Shown here: one piece after another, positions 25,253 through 33,852 of the stretch
How the letters are laid out: the number at the start of each line of letters is the position of its first letter
Numbering within the stretch: the first letter of the stretch is position 1
Assembly (NCBI RefSeq): GCF_009935845.1
Contig: NZ_QWEK01000017.1
Coordinates: 28,243 to 92,242 of the forward strand
Reading direction: 5' to 3'
Length of the DNA stretch: 64,000 bases
Origin: Pseudoflavonifractor sp. 524-17
GTDB lineage: Bacteria > Bacillota > Clostridia > Oscillospirales > Oscillospiraceae
Notes under the pieces: generated by a model
The model's input: the letters and a program-made list of their open reading frames with translations, nothing else
The model's database searches: none
What the model was told of the DNA's origin: nothing
Position numbers and translations under genes: made by a program

Positions 25253-27920
25253 ATAGTGATAGGTAAGACTCTGGTTTAACGCCTCGGTCTTTTCCCCCAC
25301 TCCACACCGGACGGGCGCCATTTCGACGCATCCGGCGCACCCTCTTACTTTGTTTTGGGACACCCTTTCCGAGAGTGCCCCATATTCAATGGAGTAATGA
25401 CATATTGACTGTATAAAGATTTACAGTGCATCAATGAGCATTTTTATCCTTTTCTTCTTTTTCGGGAAAAGCACATAAAGCTGTTCAGGGGTACTGCTGT
25501 GCAAAATTCGATGTTCCAGCTCTGAAAGAACACAAAGGTTATCAAAGTCATTGCTTCCACCCTTGTACCGGGGTATAATATGGTGGCAGTGATATTCATC
25601 CACCGGCACAAATTCACCAGACAGATAGCTGATACCTTTCATTGAGCTGTATTTACTGATTCTGAACATTGCAAGCCGACTATTTTTGATATACTTTGAG
25701 GTGTTCACCAAATAAGTTATCATTTCCATCGAAACACCGGGCCTATGCTTTTTCTCACCATAGTGATAAGGATTATCCCTCTTTACAGTTCCTTTAACTG
25801 CCGCAATCAAGCCTTTATCATAGCTTGCCCAGCTAATCTCGATGATTGGAAATCCCTCAAAACAATAGTAGCCGTTTTTTCCCCATGAGCTGTACTTTCC
25901 TTGAAGATAGTTGTTCTTACAGAATTGCTCATATGTAAACTTAGCCGTCTTTTCCATTGTGTGGTAAAACAGTTTTTTAATTCGCCAGCCTAATTGATTA
26001 AAACTCTCACAGAATAAGTTCATGCCACAGTAGTAGTTGTGGATGCCTACCACATAGGCGTTCCATTCATGGAATGTATCATATTGGGGATGTTTGCGAA
26101 TCTGCTGCAACAGTTCTCTGCATTTTGCAACAATCTCATTTGCCCGGTTTTTAGGCAACGTATTGGCAACCATGAATCGGCCTTTCTTTTTCGGATGCTT
26201 AGTATTTCGCTTGAAAACATAGAAGTCATAGCCGAGGTACTTCATCCTCTCCCTTGTAAGGTCGTAGATTTTCGTTTTTTCCTCGTTAATGACCAACTTC
26301 ATGTTTTTGGTCAGATACTTAGTCACACTATGACGAAAGCGTTCTGCGTCCTCCAAATCTTTGCACAGCACCAGAATATCATCTGCATAGCGCACATGAA
26401 TCCCGATTTTCAGATTGGTTTCTTCCATCCGCCGCCTTCTGTTTCCTGGGTCATGGAATTTCTTCACGGTAGGGTCATGCCAGCAGTCACCTTGGTCCCT
26501 CAGCCAGACATCAAACCGATGCAGATAGACATTACTGATTAGCGGACCTAGGATGGAGCCCTGCGGGGACCCTTTTGGGTCCTCTACCTTGCAGGAATTC
26601 TCAAAATACCCTTTCTTGATGAAGTGATAGATATAGTTGAGAATAACCTGGTCCTTCACACCAATATGCCATAATTCACGGTAGGTTATATCCGGGTCTA
26701 TGGTGCCAAAATAGTCCTTCATGTCAATGGATAATACATAAGGCTTGGTCTGACATTCATTTTTCACCTTTGCCAGAGCATTATGAGTGCTGACACGTTC
26801 CCTAAAGCCAAAAGAACTAGGTACGAATTTCGTTTCGCAATAGGGTTCTAAAACAAGCTGTATGCACTTTTCAACCAGCTTGTCCCAGATGGAACAGATG
26901 CCCAGCGGACGCATTTTCCCATTTCTCTTTGGAATATAGGTGCGCCTGACATAATCCATCCGTTTACTGAAAAGCCGTTTCCGCACAATCTCCGATAACT
27001 CCGCAACCGAATATTTCTCCAATGTTTTGTAATTGGTGCCATCCGGTCCCAATGCCATCCTTCCAGGACTTTGACTTAACTGCCGGACAGCCAGTGCCAC
27101 ATTCCTATCATCATAGACCATAGGATGCAGATTCCGCATATCCACAGTTCCTTCTTGAAAATCACGGTAACGCTTCTCCATATCCACATAGTAAATATTG
27201 TTTACTGCCATAGGCTTTTCGCCTCATTTCCGTAACGATTAGTCTCTTGCGTCTAATGGGGCGAACTGGAAATACTGTTTTATCGTTCAAAGCAAGACTA
27301 AGGCCCTTTGCTACTCCCTATTTCTTGATAGGGTATCTTCGCTACTACGGCCCCGGTGACTACCCATTCATCATCTTTCTGGCCTTACCCTTTCGGTGCG
27401 GACCGTCCCCAATGATTGCTATAACGCTGGGCAGTTCCCTTGTATCAATACGACTGCCTTAATGCTGCACTTAGGACTCTCCTCTACTCCGTGGGCCTGC
27501 ATTTCTGCGGTACGCTTCTCACGTACTCTATGGCGGCCATAACGCCATCCCCCATAACAACAAAACAAAATTGCGTGAGGTAGACCCATTTTTGTACCCT
27601 CTTTTCTGTCGAAAAGGGCGGATACTCATGGTTACGAAGTGTACAAGTAAAAGAATTTCTATCCATATACAGCGGAGCCCGGGGTGTACTGTCACCAGCA
27701 TTGTCCCCGCCTTCACCTATGCTTCGCGACTGCCTGTTACCAGACAGCCGGCAGGAGTATTAGCCGCAGTCGGATACACAAGATATTTGGCTCTTGTGCC
27801 GCCGCCAGTCGTATCAATTACCAACGAGATACGCTATTTCACCTCCTATCGGGCGTTCTCGTCTGGCTCACAACGGTGTCACGTTACTACACGTGCTTTA
27901 TGTTGTGATTCAAGGCGCAC
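25253..27920 (-). mobile_element. group II intron inside virD4
   Basis: The 2668-base intron starts with GTGCGCC at 27920 and ends in ...CACTAT at 25253. Removing it joins AAAACA to CCAAGG and restores an unbroken VirD4 reading frame (MENTKGEDSRGGEDFW), which fixes the borders. Domain V is visible at about 25307-25347 (minus strand, GTGCGCCGGATGCG...GAAA...CGTCCGGTG). A domain VI-like hairpin follows. The intron ORF lies at 25421-27211. The intron may splice, so by itself it need not inactivate virD4. Confidence 0.85.
25421..27211 (-). CDS. ltrA: group II intron reverse transcriptase/maturase
   Basis: A 596-residue intron-encoded protein. The reverse transcriptase domain includes RPLGICSIWDKLVEKCIQ, GFRERVSTHNAL, SIDMKDYFGTID, GSPQGSILGPLISNVYLH and the catalytic YADD (HVRYADDILVLCKD, about residue 280). 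The X/maturase region follows (GYDFYVFKRNTKHP...). At the C-terminus an HNH endonuclease reads YHCHHIIPRYKGGSNDFDNL. All key residues are intact, so the protein could support splicing and retrohoming. It lies within the intron RNA, on the same strand as virD4. Confidence 0.93.
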   Translation of the reverse strand: MAVNNIYYVDMEKRYRDFQEGTVDMRNLHPMVYDDRNVALAVRQLSQSPGRMALGPDGTNYKTLEKYSVAELSEIVRKRLFSKRMDYVRRTYIPKRNGKMRPLGICSIWDKLVEKCIQLVLEPYCETKFVPSSFGFRERVSTHNALAKVKNECQTKPYVLSIDMKDYFGTIDPDITYRELWHIGVKDQVILNYIYHFIKKGYFENSCKVEDPKGSPQGSILGPLISNVYLHRFDVWLRDQGDCWHDPTVKKFHDPGNRRRRMEETNLKIGIHVRYADDILVLCKDLEDAERFRHSVTKYLTKNMKLVINEEKTKIYDLTRERMKYLGYDFYVFKRNTKHPKKKGRFMVANTLPKNRANEIVAKCRELLQQIRKHPQYDTFHEWNAYVVGIHNYYCGMNLFCESFNQLGWRIKKLFYHTMEKTAKFTYEQFCKNNYLQGKYSSWGKNGYYCFEGFPIIEISWASYDKGLIAAVKGTVKRDNPYHYGEKKHRPGVSMEMITYLVNTSKYIKNSRLAMFRISKYSSMKGISYLSGEFVPVDEYHCHHIIPRYKGGSNDFDNLCVLSELEHRILHSSTPEQLYVLFPKKKKRIKMLIDAL

Positions 27921-28084
27921 TGTTTTCCATGATGCAGTTGACCAGCTTCAGGATATCGTTCTCGCAGCGGATATATTGGAAGGGGTTATACCGCATGGAT
28001 TGCTTAAAATTGATGGTATTGAGTATCTTTATCTCATAACCGCCGCGTTCCTTTAGCATGGTTCCACATTCCTCGACGACTGTA
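27921..28084 (-). pseudogene. virD4: virD4 fragment 2 (between transposon and intron)
   Basis: Too short for routine gene calling, but it translates as VVEECGTMLKERGGYEIKIL, NTINFKQSMRYNPFQYI and ENDILKLVNCIMEN, the segment that follows the DPKG(T) box in VirD4/TraG. It begins at the transposon's 8-bp target repeat and ends at the intron. It bridges fragments 1 and 3 exactly, showing one gene split twice. Confidence 0.85.
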
Positions 28085-28092
28085 CCCTTTCG
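28085..28092. repeat. left attachment core of transposon
   Basis: ccctttcg, the shared core at the left transposon border, within the virD4 DPKG codons. Confidence 0.75.
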
Positions 28093-28132
28093 CTCGGTTT
28101 GTCAAGGACAGAGTGTGGAAATTTTGAAAAAA

Positions 28133-28399
28133 TCAGGATGCGTCCAGTTCCCGACGGATAAGGCGGTTGATTTTGTCGCTCATGGTTTCCCTGCTGGTGG
28201 TGCTGAAATGGAGTGACACCTCGTAAGTGGTGTTGCCGATTTTCTGCACCAGGGCGGGCGGCGGCGCGTCCGGGGTGGGTGGAGCGTTGCCGCCCTCCAT
28301 CATGGGCAGGGGAATGGTCTTGCCCTCTCTGCTGGTGCTGTTGCTCCCCTCCGGGGCGGGGATGGTGCTGGTGATCGTCATGCTGGGGTCGTTGGTCAT
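28133..28399 (-). CDS. TnpW-like small protein
   Basis: An 88-residue protein. Its conserved C-terminal half (VQKIGNTTYEVSLHFSTTSR, then ETMSDKINRLIRREL) matches TnpW. The N-terminal half is a Pro/Ser/Thr-rich linker absent from the copy at 10498. ATG 28399 with AAAGGAGAGCC is preferred over the upstream ATG. It lies 40 bases from the transposon's left end and downstream of the relaxase, as tnpW does in Tn4451-type elements. Function unknown. Confidence 0.7.
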   Translation of the reverse strand: MTNDPSMTITSTIPAPEGSNSTSREGKTIPLPMMEGGNAPPTPDAPPPALVQKIGNTTYEVSLHFSTTSRETMSDKINRLIRRELDAS

Positions 28400-28583
28400 A
28401 GGCTCTCCTTTCATCGTTCATCAAAGTTAATCCGGCGGCGGCGCGGCGGTGCGCTCTGCCGCCACGTCAGCGCCGTTCTGTCGCTCACGTTGGAGCGGGG
28501 GAAGGGAAAGTATCAGCCCCCCTCTGAGGGCCATCTAAAAGCCCTTGGAGCGCAAGGCATACAAAGTCCTAAATGTCCACGCT

Positions 28584-30050
28584 TCACCGCTCCGCCTCCC
28601 GGCGTTTCTGCCGGGTCTGCTCCTGCTGGTGTATGGCAGCGTCGGCGTTCCGCTTCACCTGTTGGAGTTTCCGCAAATCGTCCCGGATGGGCTTGTATTG
28701 CTCATACTCGGCTGTGTACTCCTGGTGAAGCCGCGCCTGTTCCTGTTCCCACGCATGAACGGGGATTTTACCAGCAGGGGAACGATGCTTGTCCAGCTTG
28801 CGGCGGGCCATGTGGAACGTCCGCAACTCGCCCTCATGCTCCCTCTCGAATTTTTCCCTCTTGCCCTTCCACTTGATACCCTGCAACTCGTCATAGATGG
28901 GCTTGGTGTCCCGGTAGAGGTCAACAAGGCGAAGCAGTTCCTTCAATTCGTTCAGACGTTCATGCTTCGCTTTCATGGACGTGTTGATGGCCTCCGCCCG
29001 CTCACCCTGGGCGGCAATATGGGCCTCCAAATCTTCCAGCGTGTCGATGCCCCTCTCGGTCAGAAAATTGACGGCCTCGGCAAAATCTTTGAGGTTCCCA
29101 ATCTTGGCGTTGCGGCTCCATACTCCGGCGTTCCGGCCCTCATAGTAGTCGGTCAGCAGGGCGGCAAGGGTCGGGGCCTGGGGCTGGCTCAATTCTTCTT
29201 TTACGGCCTTTATCCAGTCTGTCAGGCCGGCAATTTTCTTCCGAATGTCCCGCAGAATGTTGTTGGCCTTTTTTATCCAGCGGTTCAAATCGCCCTTGTC
29301 GGTGGTGATGCCCTTGGCCTCCATCTGGCGGACGGCCACGCCCTCATGGACGGTGGGCAGCAGGTCAAGGCCCTGCCGCTCATAGGAGCGGTGGTCGATG
29401 CGGCACGTCAGCCCCTTTTCCTCAAACTTGGCATTGACCATAGCGGCCCACGCCTCCCGCCAACGTTCCAGCGTTTCCGGGCTTCCCCAATCGGTGGTAG
29501 GAACAGCGTCAAAGAGGGGCTTGCCGTCCTCGCCCATGATGCGGTTCCCGTCCTCGTCCAGATGGTAGACACGCCGCTGCTTAAAGCCCCATTTGCCGCT
29601 TTCCTCGATAGGACGGATAGGGCAGAGAACATGAAAGTGCGGGTTAGGAATACCGCCGTCCTCCTTGTCCGGCTGGTGGATGGCAAAGTCGGCAATCATG
29701 CCCCGGCCCACAAGCTGCTCCGAAACAAATTGTCTTGCAAGAGCGATGTTTTCCTCCAAAGAAAATTCGTTCTGCAAGGCAATATCAAAGCTGTACGCAA
29801 GCTGGGCTTTCTTGCCGCGCTCGGCTTTCTCCACGGCGTTCCAGAGGGTGGCGCGGTCTTGGTACTCGGCGGGGGCCTGGGGCGGCAGGAGAATGTCTGT
29901 GCAGACCACGCCGCCCTTGTGGGTGTAGTCGCTGACCTCGCCATAGTATTCGCTGTAAAGTTTCTCTCCGGCGCGGTAGGCAGCGGACGTGACAACGGAC
30001 TGTCCCGCGCTCCGCTTGACCTGGGTGACGTGGAGATGGAACAGGGCCAA
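28584..30050 (-). CDS. mobL: MobQ-family relaxase (MobA/MobL)
   Basis: A 488-residue relaxase. N-terminal nuclease domain: HLHVTQVKRSAGQSVVTSAA with YRAGEKLYSEYYG (candidate nicking tyrosines), and the metal-binding histidine triad motif NPHFHVLCPIR (about residue 135). EEKGLTCRIDHRSYERQGLD follows. The C-terminal half is a long charged coiled coil. Start is TTG 30050, eight bases after GGAGG and overlapping the DUF3847 stop. The enzyme cuts one strand at oriT (proposed at 30432-30630, just upstream) and pilots it into the recipient. It needs a coupling protein and secretion system from another element. Confidence 0.9.
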   Translation of the reverse strand: MALFHLHVTQVKRSAGQSVVTSAAYRAGEKLYSEYYGEVSDYTHKGGVVCTDILLPPQAPAEYQDRATLWNAVEKAERGKKAQLAYSFDIALQNEFSLEENIALARQFVSEQLVGRGMIADFAIHQPDKEDGGIPNPHFHVLCPIRPIEESGKWGFKQRRVYHLDEDGNRIMGEDGKPLFDAVPTTDWGSPETLERWREAWAAMVNAKFEEKGLTCRIDHRSYERQGLDLLPTVHEGVAVRQMEAKGITTDKGDLNRWIKKANNILRDIRKKIAGLTDWIKAVKEELSQPQAPTLAALLTDYYEGRNAGVWSRNAKIGNLKDFAEAVNFLTERGIDTLEDLEAHIAAQGERAEAINTSMKAKHERLNELKELLRLVDLYRDTKPIYDELQGIKWKGKREKFEREHEGELRTFHMARRKLDKHRSPAGKIPVHAWEQEQARLHQEYTAEYEQYKPIRDDLRKLQQVKRNADAAIHQQEQTRQKRREAER

Positions 30051-30344
30051 TTATCCGCCCTCCTGCTGGTCGGTGGCTTGGCTCACCAGGGCGGCAACTT
30101 CCGGCAGGGAAAAGACCTTCTCCATCAAAAGAAAAAAGGCCCTCTCGCTCATGCCGCGCACCTTCGGGGCAATACTCTCCACCGCTCCGCCACGGGTGAT
30201 AAGGCGGTGGTTCCGCTTCTTCCTCTCGCCCTCGGTGTAGTAGCGGATGCGGTTCTCATACCGCTGACCCCGGTGCTGGTACTGCTCCACTTTGACCTTG
30301 GCCTCGGCGCATTGTTTCTCCAATTCCTCGCGTGATTTCTTCAT
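30051..30344 (-). CDS. DUF3847 protein
   Basis: A 97-residue helical, basic protein: MKKSREELEKQCAEAKVKVE, then RGQRYENRIRYYTEGERKKR, and a C-terminal segment MSERAFFLLMEKVFSLPEVA. ATG 30344 with AAGGAGGTC decides the start; the long upstream extension runs through oriT and is rejected. DUF3847 genes stand directly before MobL relaxases in Tn4451-like elements and are translationally coupled to them, as here. A relaxosome accessory role (oriT binding) is likely but unproven. Confidence 0.75.
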   Translation of the reverse strand: MKKSREELEKQCAEAKVKVEQYQHRGQRYENRIRYYTEGERKKRNHRLITRGGAVESIAPKVRGMSERAFFLLMEKVFSLPEVAALVSQATDQQEGG

Positions 30345-30366
30345 GGTGTTTGACCTCCTTCTTGGC

Positions 30367-30407
30367 AAAATAAAAGACCGTCTACCTGCTGTGTCGGGTA
30401 AACGGTC
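30367..30407 (-). terminator. attenuator-like terminator before DUF3847-mobL
   Basis: On the minus strand an imperfect stem (gaccgt...acggtc, 30376-30407) is followed by CTTTTATTTTG. It lies between oriT and the mob operon, so it may limit mob transcription or stop readthrough. Confidence 0.55.
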
Positions 30408-30431
30408 AAGGGTGACAGTATTCGGTTTTAG

Positions 30432-30630
30432 CCTCGCCGGAAAGGTGCAGACGCAAAGCGGGTGTACCTTTCCGGCGAGGGCGCAGGGATAGCCGCGAAG
30501 CGGCGCAAGGGGCGCAGCCCCTTGTTCGGAGCGGAGCGACGCAAACGGCCCGGACTTTCGGAAGTCAGGGCCGGGCCTCGCAGAGCGCAATTCATACATG
30601 GTCGCAGACCATGTATAGAAGTGCGCCCTT
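30432..30630. other. oriT: origin of transfer, RSF1010/MobQ type
   Basis: It starts with a perfect 15-bp stem (30432-30446/30466-30480) carrying a 19-base loop, gcagacgcaaagcgggtgt. GC hairpins follow, then a perfect 10-bp repeat (30594-30603/30607-30616) next to agaagtgcgccctt (30617-30630), which closely matches the nic region of RSF1010-type origins. It lies next to a MobQ relaxase. A sister structure is at 50104-50250. Confidence 0.8.
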
Positions 30631-30671
30631 GTCCCAAGGGATATTTTCTACCTGCTATTTTTAAAAAACTA

Positions 30672-30700
30672 TTGCAAAACACATTGCAAGTGGATATAAT
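30672..30700 (+). promoter_or_regulatory. promoter of fluoride riboswitch-antiporter unit
   Basis: TTGCAA (30672-30677), 17-base spacer, TATAAT (30695-30700). The predicted start at about 30706 coincides with the 5' edge of the riboswitch. Confidence 0.75.
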
Positions 30701-30706
30701 AAAAAA

Positions 30707-30802
30707 CAGGGAATGAAGTTCTCCCTTGGGAAACCTAAACCGCTTGTTTAAGCTGATGACTTCTGTGATTTCAAATCGCAGAAAGCATCGGCTTTTCTGC
30801 GT
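30707..30802 (+). ncRNA. fluoride (crcB-type) riboswitch with terminator
   Basis: The aptamer fits the fluoride class: agggaa-TGAAGTT-tccct hairpin (about 30708-30726), a short linker, AAACCGCTT-gttt-AAGC hairpin (30742-30753), then CTGATGACTTCTG, where acttc (30759-30763) pairs back with gaagt (30715-30719). The expression platform is cgcagaaagc/gcttttctgcg (30777-30801), followed by TATTT, 18 bases before the antiporter start. High fluoride should favour readthrough. Assignment is by recalled consensus, not by a covariance search. Confidence 0.82.
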
Positions 30803-30819
30803 ATTTAGGAGGTATTTCT

Positions 30820-32016
30820 ATGTTGACTTCACTTGCCCTTGTTTTCCTGGTGGGACTGGCTCTTGCGTCCATCTGCCAAAGGCTAAAGCTGCCACGCATT
30901 ATCGGTATGCTGGTCGGCGGCATTTTGCTCGGCCCCTATGTGTTGAATCTACTTGACGCTTCCATTCTTGGCATTTCAGCAGATCTGCGCCAAATGGCCC
31001 TTGTTATCATTTTGATAAAGGCTGGCCTCTCGCTCAATATTGAGGACTTAAAAAAGGTAGGCAGACCGGCTCTGCTGATGTCCTTTCTTCCGGCAGTATT
31101 TGAGATTTTAGCATTTGTCCTTATCGCACCATTTGTGCTGCACATCAATCGAATTGAAGCGGCAATTATGGGCGCGGTATTGGGTGCGGTATCTCCTGCG
31201 GTAGTTGTTCCCAGGATGGTGCAGCTTATGGAGGAGAGATACGGAACAAACAAGAGCATCCCACAGATGATCCTTGCTGGTGCCTCACTGGACGATGTAT
31301 TTGTGATTGTCCTGTTCAGTACCTTTGTCAGCATGGGGCAAGGCAGTAACGTCCAAATCATGGACTTTGTGAATATCCCGGTTTCCATTGTGTTGGGTAT
31401 CCTGTTCGGCGCTGGTGTTGGATTTGTGATGGCATGGTTCTTTGACTTTAATCACTCCCACCAGCGCACGATCAGGAACAGCATGAAGGTTATCATTGTG
31501 CTGGGGGTTTCATTTCTTCTTCTTGCTGTGGAAAATTGGTTGGAGGGTATCATAGCGCTTTCTGGCCTACTTGCTATCATGAGTATGGCCCTTGTCCTCG
31601 CCATGAGAAGCGATTCTAATGTGACCCACCGTTTGCAGGAGAAATACGGAAAGCTGTGGCTTGCGGCGGAGATCATATTGTTTGTTCTTGTCGGGGCGGC
31701 GGTAGATATTCGCTACACCCTGCAAGCTGGCATTGGTGCAGTATTGATGATTTCGATAGGGCTTGCATTTCGATGCGTTGGTGTATGCCTTTGTATGCTT
31801 GGTACACAATTAGACTGGAAAGAACGGTTATACTGCATGATTGCATATCTCCCGAAAGCAACGGTTCAAGCTGCAATCGGTTCTGTTCCCCTCGCCCTGG
31901 GACTGCCCTGTGGAAATATTGTGCTTTCTGTTGCTGTCCTGTCCATCCTCATTACTGCTCCTCTGGGTGCGATTGGGATGGATTTGACATACAAAAAGCT
32001 ACTAAAAAGAGAATGA
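30820..32016 (+). CDS. cation:proton antiporter, probable fluoride-stress cargo
   Basis: A 398-residue polytopic membrane protein of the CPA (Na+/H+ exchanger-like) superfamily, with about 12 hydrophobic segments beginning LTSLALVFLVGLALASICQR. Typical patches are RIIGMLVGGILLGPYVL, VIILIKAGLSLNIEDLKKVG, GAVLGAVSPAVVVPRM (with a downstream DDVFVIVLF acidic pair) and CMIAYLPKATVQAAIG. AGGAGG precedes ATG 30820. It is the only plus-strand gene and the only non-mobility gene of the transposon, directly behind the fluoride riboswitch. Antiporters of this kind are known among fluoride-riboswitch-controlled genes. Likely role: ion homeostasis or fluoride export under fluoride stress. Confidence 0.85.
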   Translation: MLTSLALVFLVGLALASICQRLKLPRIIGMLVGGILLGPYVLNLLDASILGISADLRQMALVIILIKAGLSLNIEDLKKVGRPALLMSFLPAVFEILAFVLIAPFVLHINRIEAAIMGAVLGAVSPAVVVPRMVQLMEERYGTNKSIPQMILAGASLDDVFVIVLFSTFVSMGQGSNVQIMDFVNIPVSIVLGILFGAGVGFVMAWFFDFNHSHQRTIRNSMKVIIVLGVSFLLLAVENWLEGIIALSGLLAIMSMALVLAMRSDSNVTHRLQEKYGKLWLAAEIILFVLVGAAVDIRYTLQAGIGAVLMISIGLAFRCVGVCLCMLGTQLDWKERLYCMIAYLPKATVQAAIGSVPLALGLPCGNIVLSVAVLSILITAPLGAIGMDLTYKKLLKRE

Positions 32017-32034
32017 TTTTGTAGGTGATACTTT

Positions 32035-33795
32035 TCACAATCCCTTTGCCAACCGTTGTGCCTCCCTCACACGGCGCATACGCAGCTTGTTTTGCTCCCG
32101 TTCCCGGTTCCTCGCCGCCAACGCCTTTTGCGCTTTTGCTTCTTCCTCGGCGGTCAAAATAACCTCCGGCTTGGGTGGAACGAAACAGCCGATGAAGTTG
32201 AAATATATATCAACCTTCTGCCGCCTGTCCCCGGTGGATTTGTCCGCTTCATGGACAACGACTTTCTCAACAAACTCGTTGAGCATGGGGGCAGTCAGTT
32301 CGTCAAAACTGGTGTATCGCCGCACAAGGGAAACAAACCTCTGCGCCCTCATGCTATCCTCGGCCTGGGCGGTGATGCCTTCTTTCAGTTCCGCCGCCTC
32401 CTGCTCCAATGCGCTCTGCTCGGTGTCGTACTCTGCCAACAGACGGTTGAAATGCTTGTCGGGTATCTTCCCGGTGGCGTTCCCCTCGTACAGCTTCTTG
32501 ATTAACTCGTCCAGTTCGGCAATCCGCTTTTCCACCTGGCGAAGCCGCTTCTTCTGCTCCTTGGCGGTCTGCTCCTGCCCCGCGCTGGCGGCGTCACGCA
32601 CGATGCGGATAAACTGCTTCTCGTCCTCCCGAACGTATGCGCTCACCTCGCGGATCGCCGTCAATATCAGCTTCTCAATAGCGGAAGTTTTGATATAATG
32701 GATGGTACAGTCACGGGTCAACTGACGGTAATTCCCGCAGATATAGTAATCATCAGCGTCATAGACCTTCTTCTTGCTGGGGGATGGCTGATGGTGGGTC
32801 AGCTTGTGTCCGCAGTCGGCGCAGTAGAGAAGCCCGGTCAGCGGATTGGCGGGACGGTCTGGATAGCTGGGTTTGCGGATAGTTTTCTTCAGACGGTGGG
32901 CGAGCTGCCACGTTTCCTCGTCCACGATGGCCTCATGTGTGTCACGGAAAATCATCAATTCCTCCGGCTTGGCCTTTCGCCGTTTCTTGGTCTTGTAGTT
33001 CTCGCAGATGGTCTTGCCCAACACGGTATGCCCCATGTACTCCTGCTTTTCCAGAATGTAGCCAACTGCCGTACTTGACCAAAGGCAGGGGTCATGAAAG
33101 CCCTTGCTGTGGTCGTTCTCCGGGTTGTGCAGCTTGGCATAGGCGGAGGGTATCAGTATCTTGTCAGCGGTCAGAGCATCCGCTATGCCCTTCACGCCGT
33201 AACCCTCAATGACCATCTGGAAGATGCGCCGAACAACGGCAGCGGCTTCTTCATCCACAATCAGGTGTTGCTTGTCCTGCGGGTCACGGCGGTAGCCGTA
33301 GGGGACGCTGGGGGACACGCGCTTGCCGTCCTGCATCCGGGCCTTGAAAATGGCTTGTATCTTCCGGCTGGAATCGCGGGCATAAAATTCGTTCATAATG
33401 TTCAAAAACGGGGTAAAATCGTTATCCCCCTGCTTGTCGCTGTCGATACCATTGTTGACAGCGATGAAGCGCACGCCCTTGTCTCTGAACATGACATCGG
33501 TGTAAAAGCCGACTTTGAGATAATCACGCCCGAAGCGGCTCATATCCTTGACGATGATCGTTGCCACATTCCCGGCCTCTACCTCGGCTATCATGGCCTT
33601 GAAGCCGTCCCGGTCAAAGGTTGTGCCGCTCACTCCATCATCGGTGAAGTGGCGGACATTGGTGAAGCTGTTCCGTTTGCAAAAGTCCTCCAAAAATGCC
33701 TGCTGGTTCAGAATGGAATTGCTGGGGCCTTGTAACTCATCGTCACGGCTCAAACGCTCGTATAATGCTGTAATTTTGGCGATATTGTGTGCCAT
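32035..33795 (-). CDS. tnpX: TnpX-like large serine recombinase of the transposon
   Basis: A 586-residue large serine recombinase; ATG 33795 follows TTGGGAGGTG. The nucleophile is Ser16 in YERLSRDDE. SNSILNQ, FTDDGVSGTTFDRDGF, KDMSRFGRDYLKVGFY and RFIAVNNGIDS follow. The recombinase domain shows SPSVPYGYRRDPQD and LEKQEYMGH. The zinc ribbon is CADCG...CGNYRQLTRDC. A coiled coil lies at about 390-450 and a basic tail at the end. All catalytic residues are intact. It begins 57 bases from the right border, as in Tn4451-family elements, and should excise and insert the 28085-33852 unit. Confidence 0.92.
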   Translation of the reverse strand: MAHNIAKITALYERLSRDDELQGPSNSILNQQAFLEDFCKRNSFTNVRHFTDDGVSGTTFDRDGFKAMIAEVEAGNVATIIVKDMSRFGRDYLKVGFYTDVMFRDKGVRFIAVNNGIDSDKQGDNDFTPFLNIMNEFYARDSSRKIQAIFKARMQDGKRVSPSVPYGYRRDPQDKQHLIVDEEAAAVVRRIFQMVIEGYGVKGIADALTADKILIPSAYAKLHNPENDHSKGFHDPCLWSSTAVGYILEKQEYMGHTVLGKTICENYKTKKRRKAKPEELMIFRDTHEAIVDEETWQLAHRLKKTIRKPSYPDRPANPLTGLLYCADCGHKLTHHQPSPSKKKVYDADDYYICGNYRQLTRDCTIHYIKTSAIEKLILTAIREVSAYVREDEKQFIRIVRDAASAGQEQTAKEQKKRLRQVEKRIAELDELIKKLYEGNATGKIPDKHFNRLLAEYDTEQSALEQEAAELKEGITAQAEDSMRAQRFVSLVRRYTSFDELTAPMLNEFVEKVVVHEADKSTGDRRQKVDIYFNFIGCFVPPKPEVILTAEEEAKAQKALAARNREREQNKLRMRRVREAQRLAKGL

Positions 33796-33844
33796 ATCGT
33801 CACCTCCCAAAAGTGTGCGGATTTCTCCGTCCTTGAGATATTAT

Positions 33845-33852
33845 CCCTTTCG
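33845..33852. repeat. right attachment core of transposon
   Basis: ccctttcg, the second copy of the 8-bp direct repeat, at the right transposon border in the DPKG codons of virD4. Confidence 0.75.

Larger units (their letters stand above)
28085..33852 (-). mobile_element. 5.77-kb Tn4451-like mobilizable transposon in virD4
   Basis: Both ends share the 8-bp direct repeat ccctttcg (28085-28092 and 33845-33852). Joining the flanks at this repeat restores TDPKGTVVEECG in VirD4. Contents: TnpW-like protein, MobL relaxase, DUF3847, oriT, fluoride-riboswitch-controlled antiporter and, 57 bases from the right end, an intact TnpX-like recombinase. Everything needed for excision and mobilisation by a helper conjugation system is present, and insertion into the coupling-protein gene disables the host ICE. 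Confidence 0.85.

Noticed and set aside
28545..30335. 596-codon plus-strand open frame
   Set aside because: Antisense shadow of the relaxase and DUF3847 genes, whose motifs and ribosome sites are clear.
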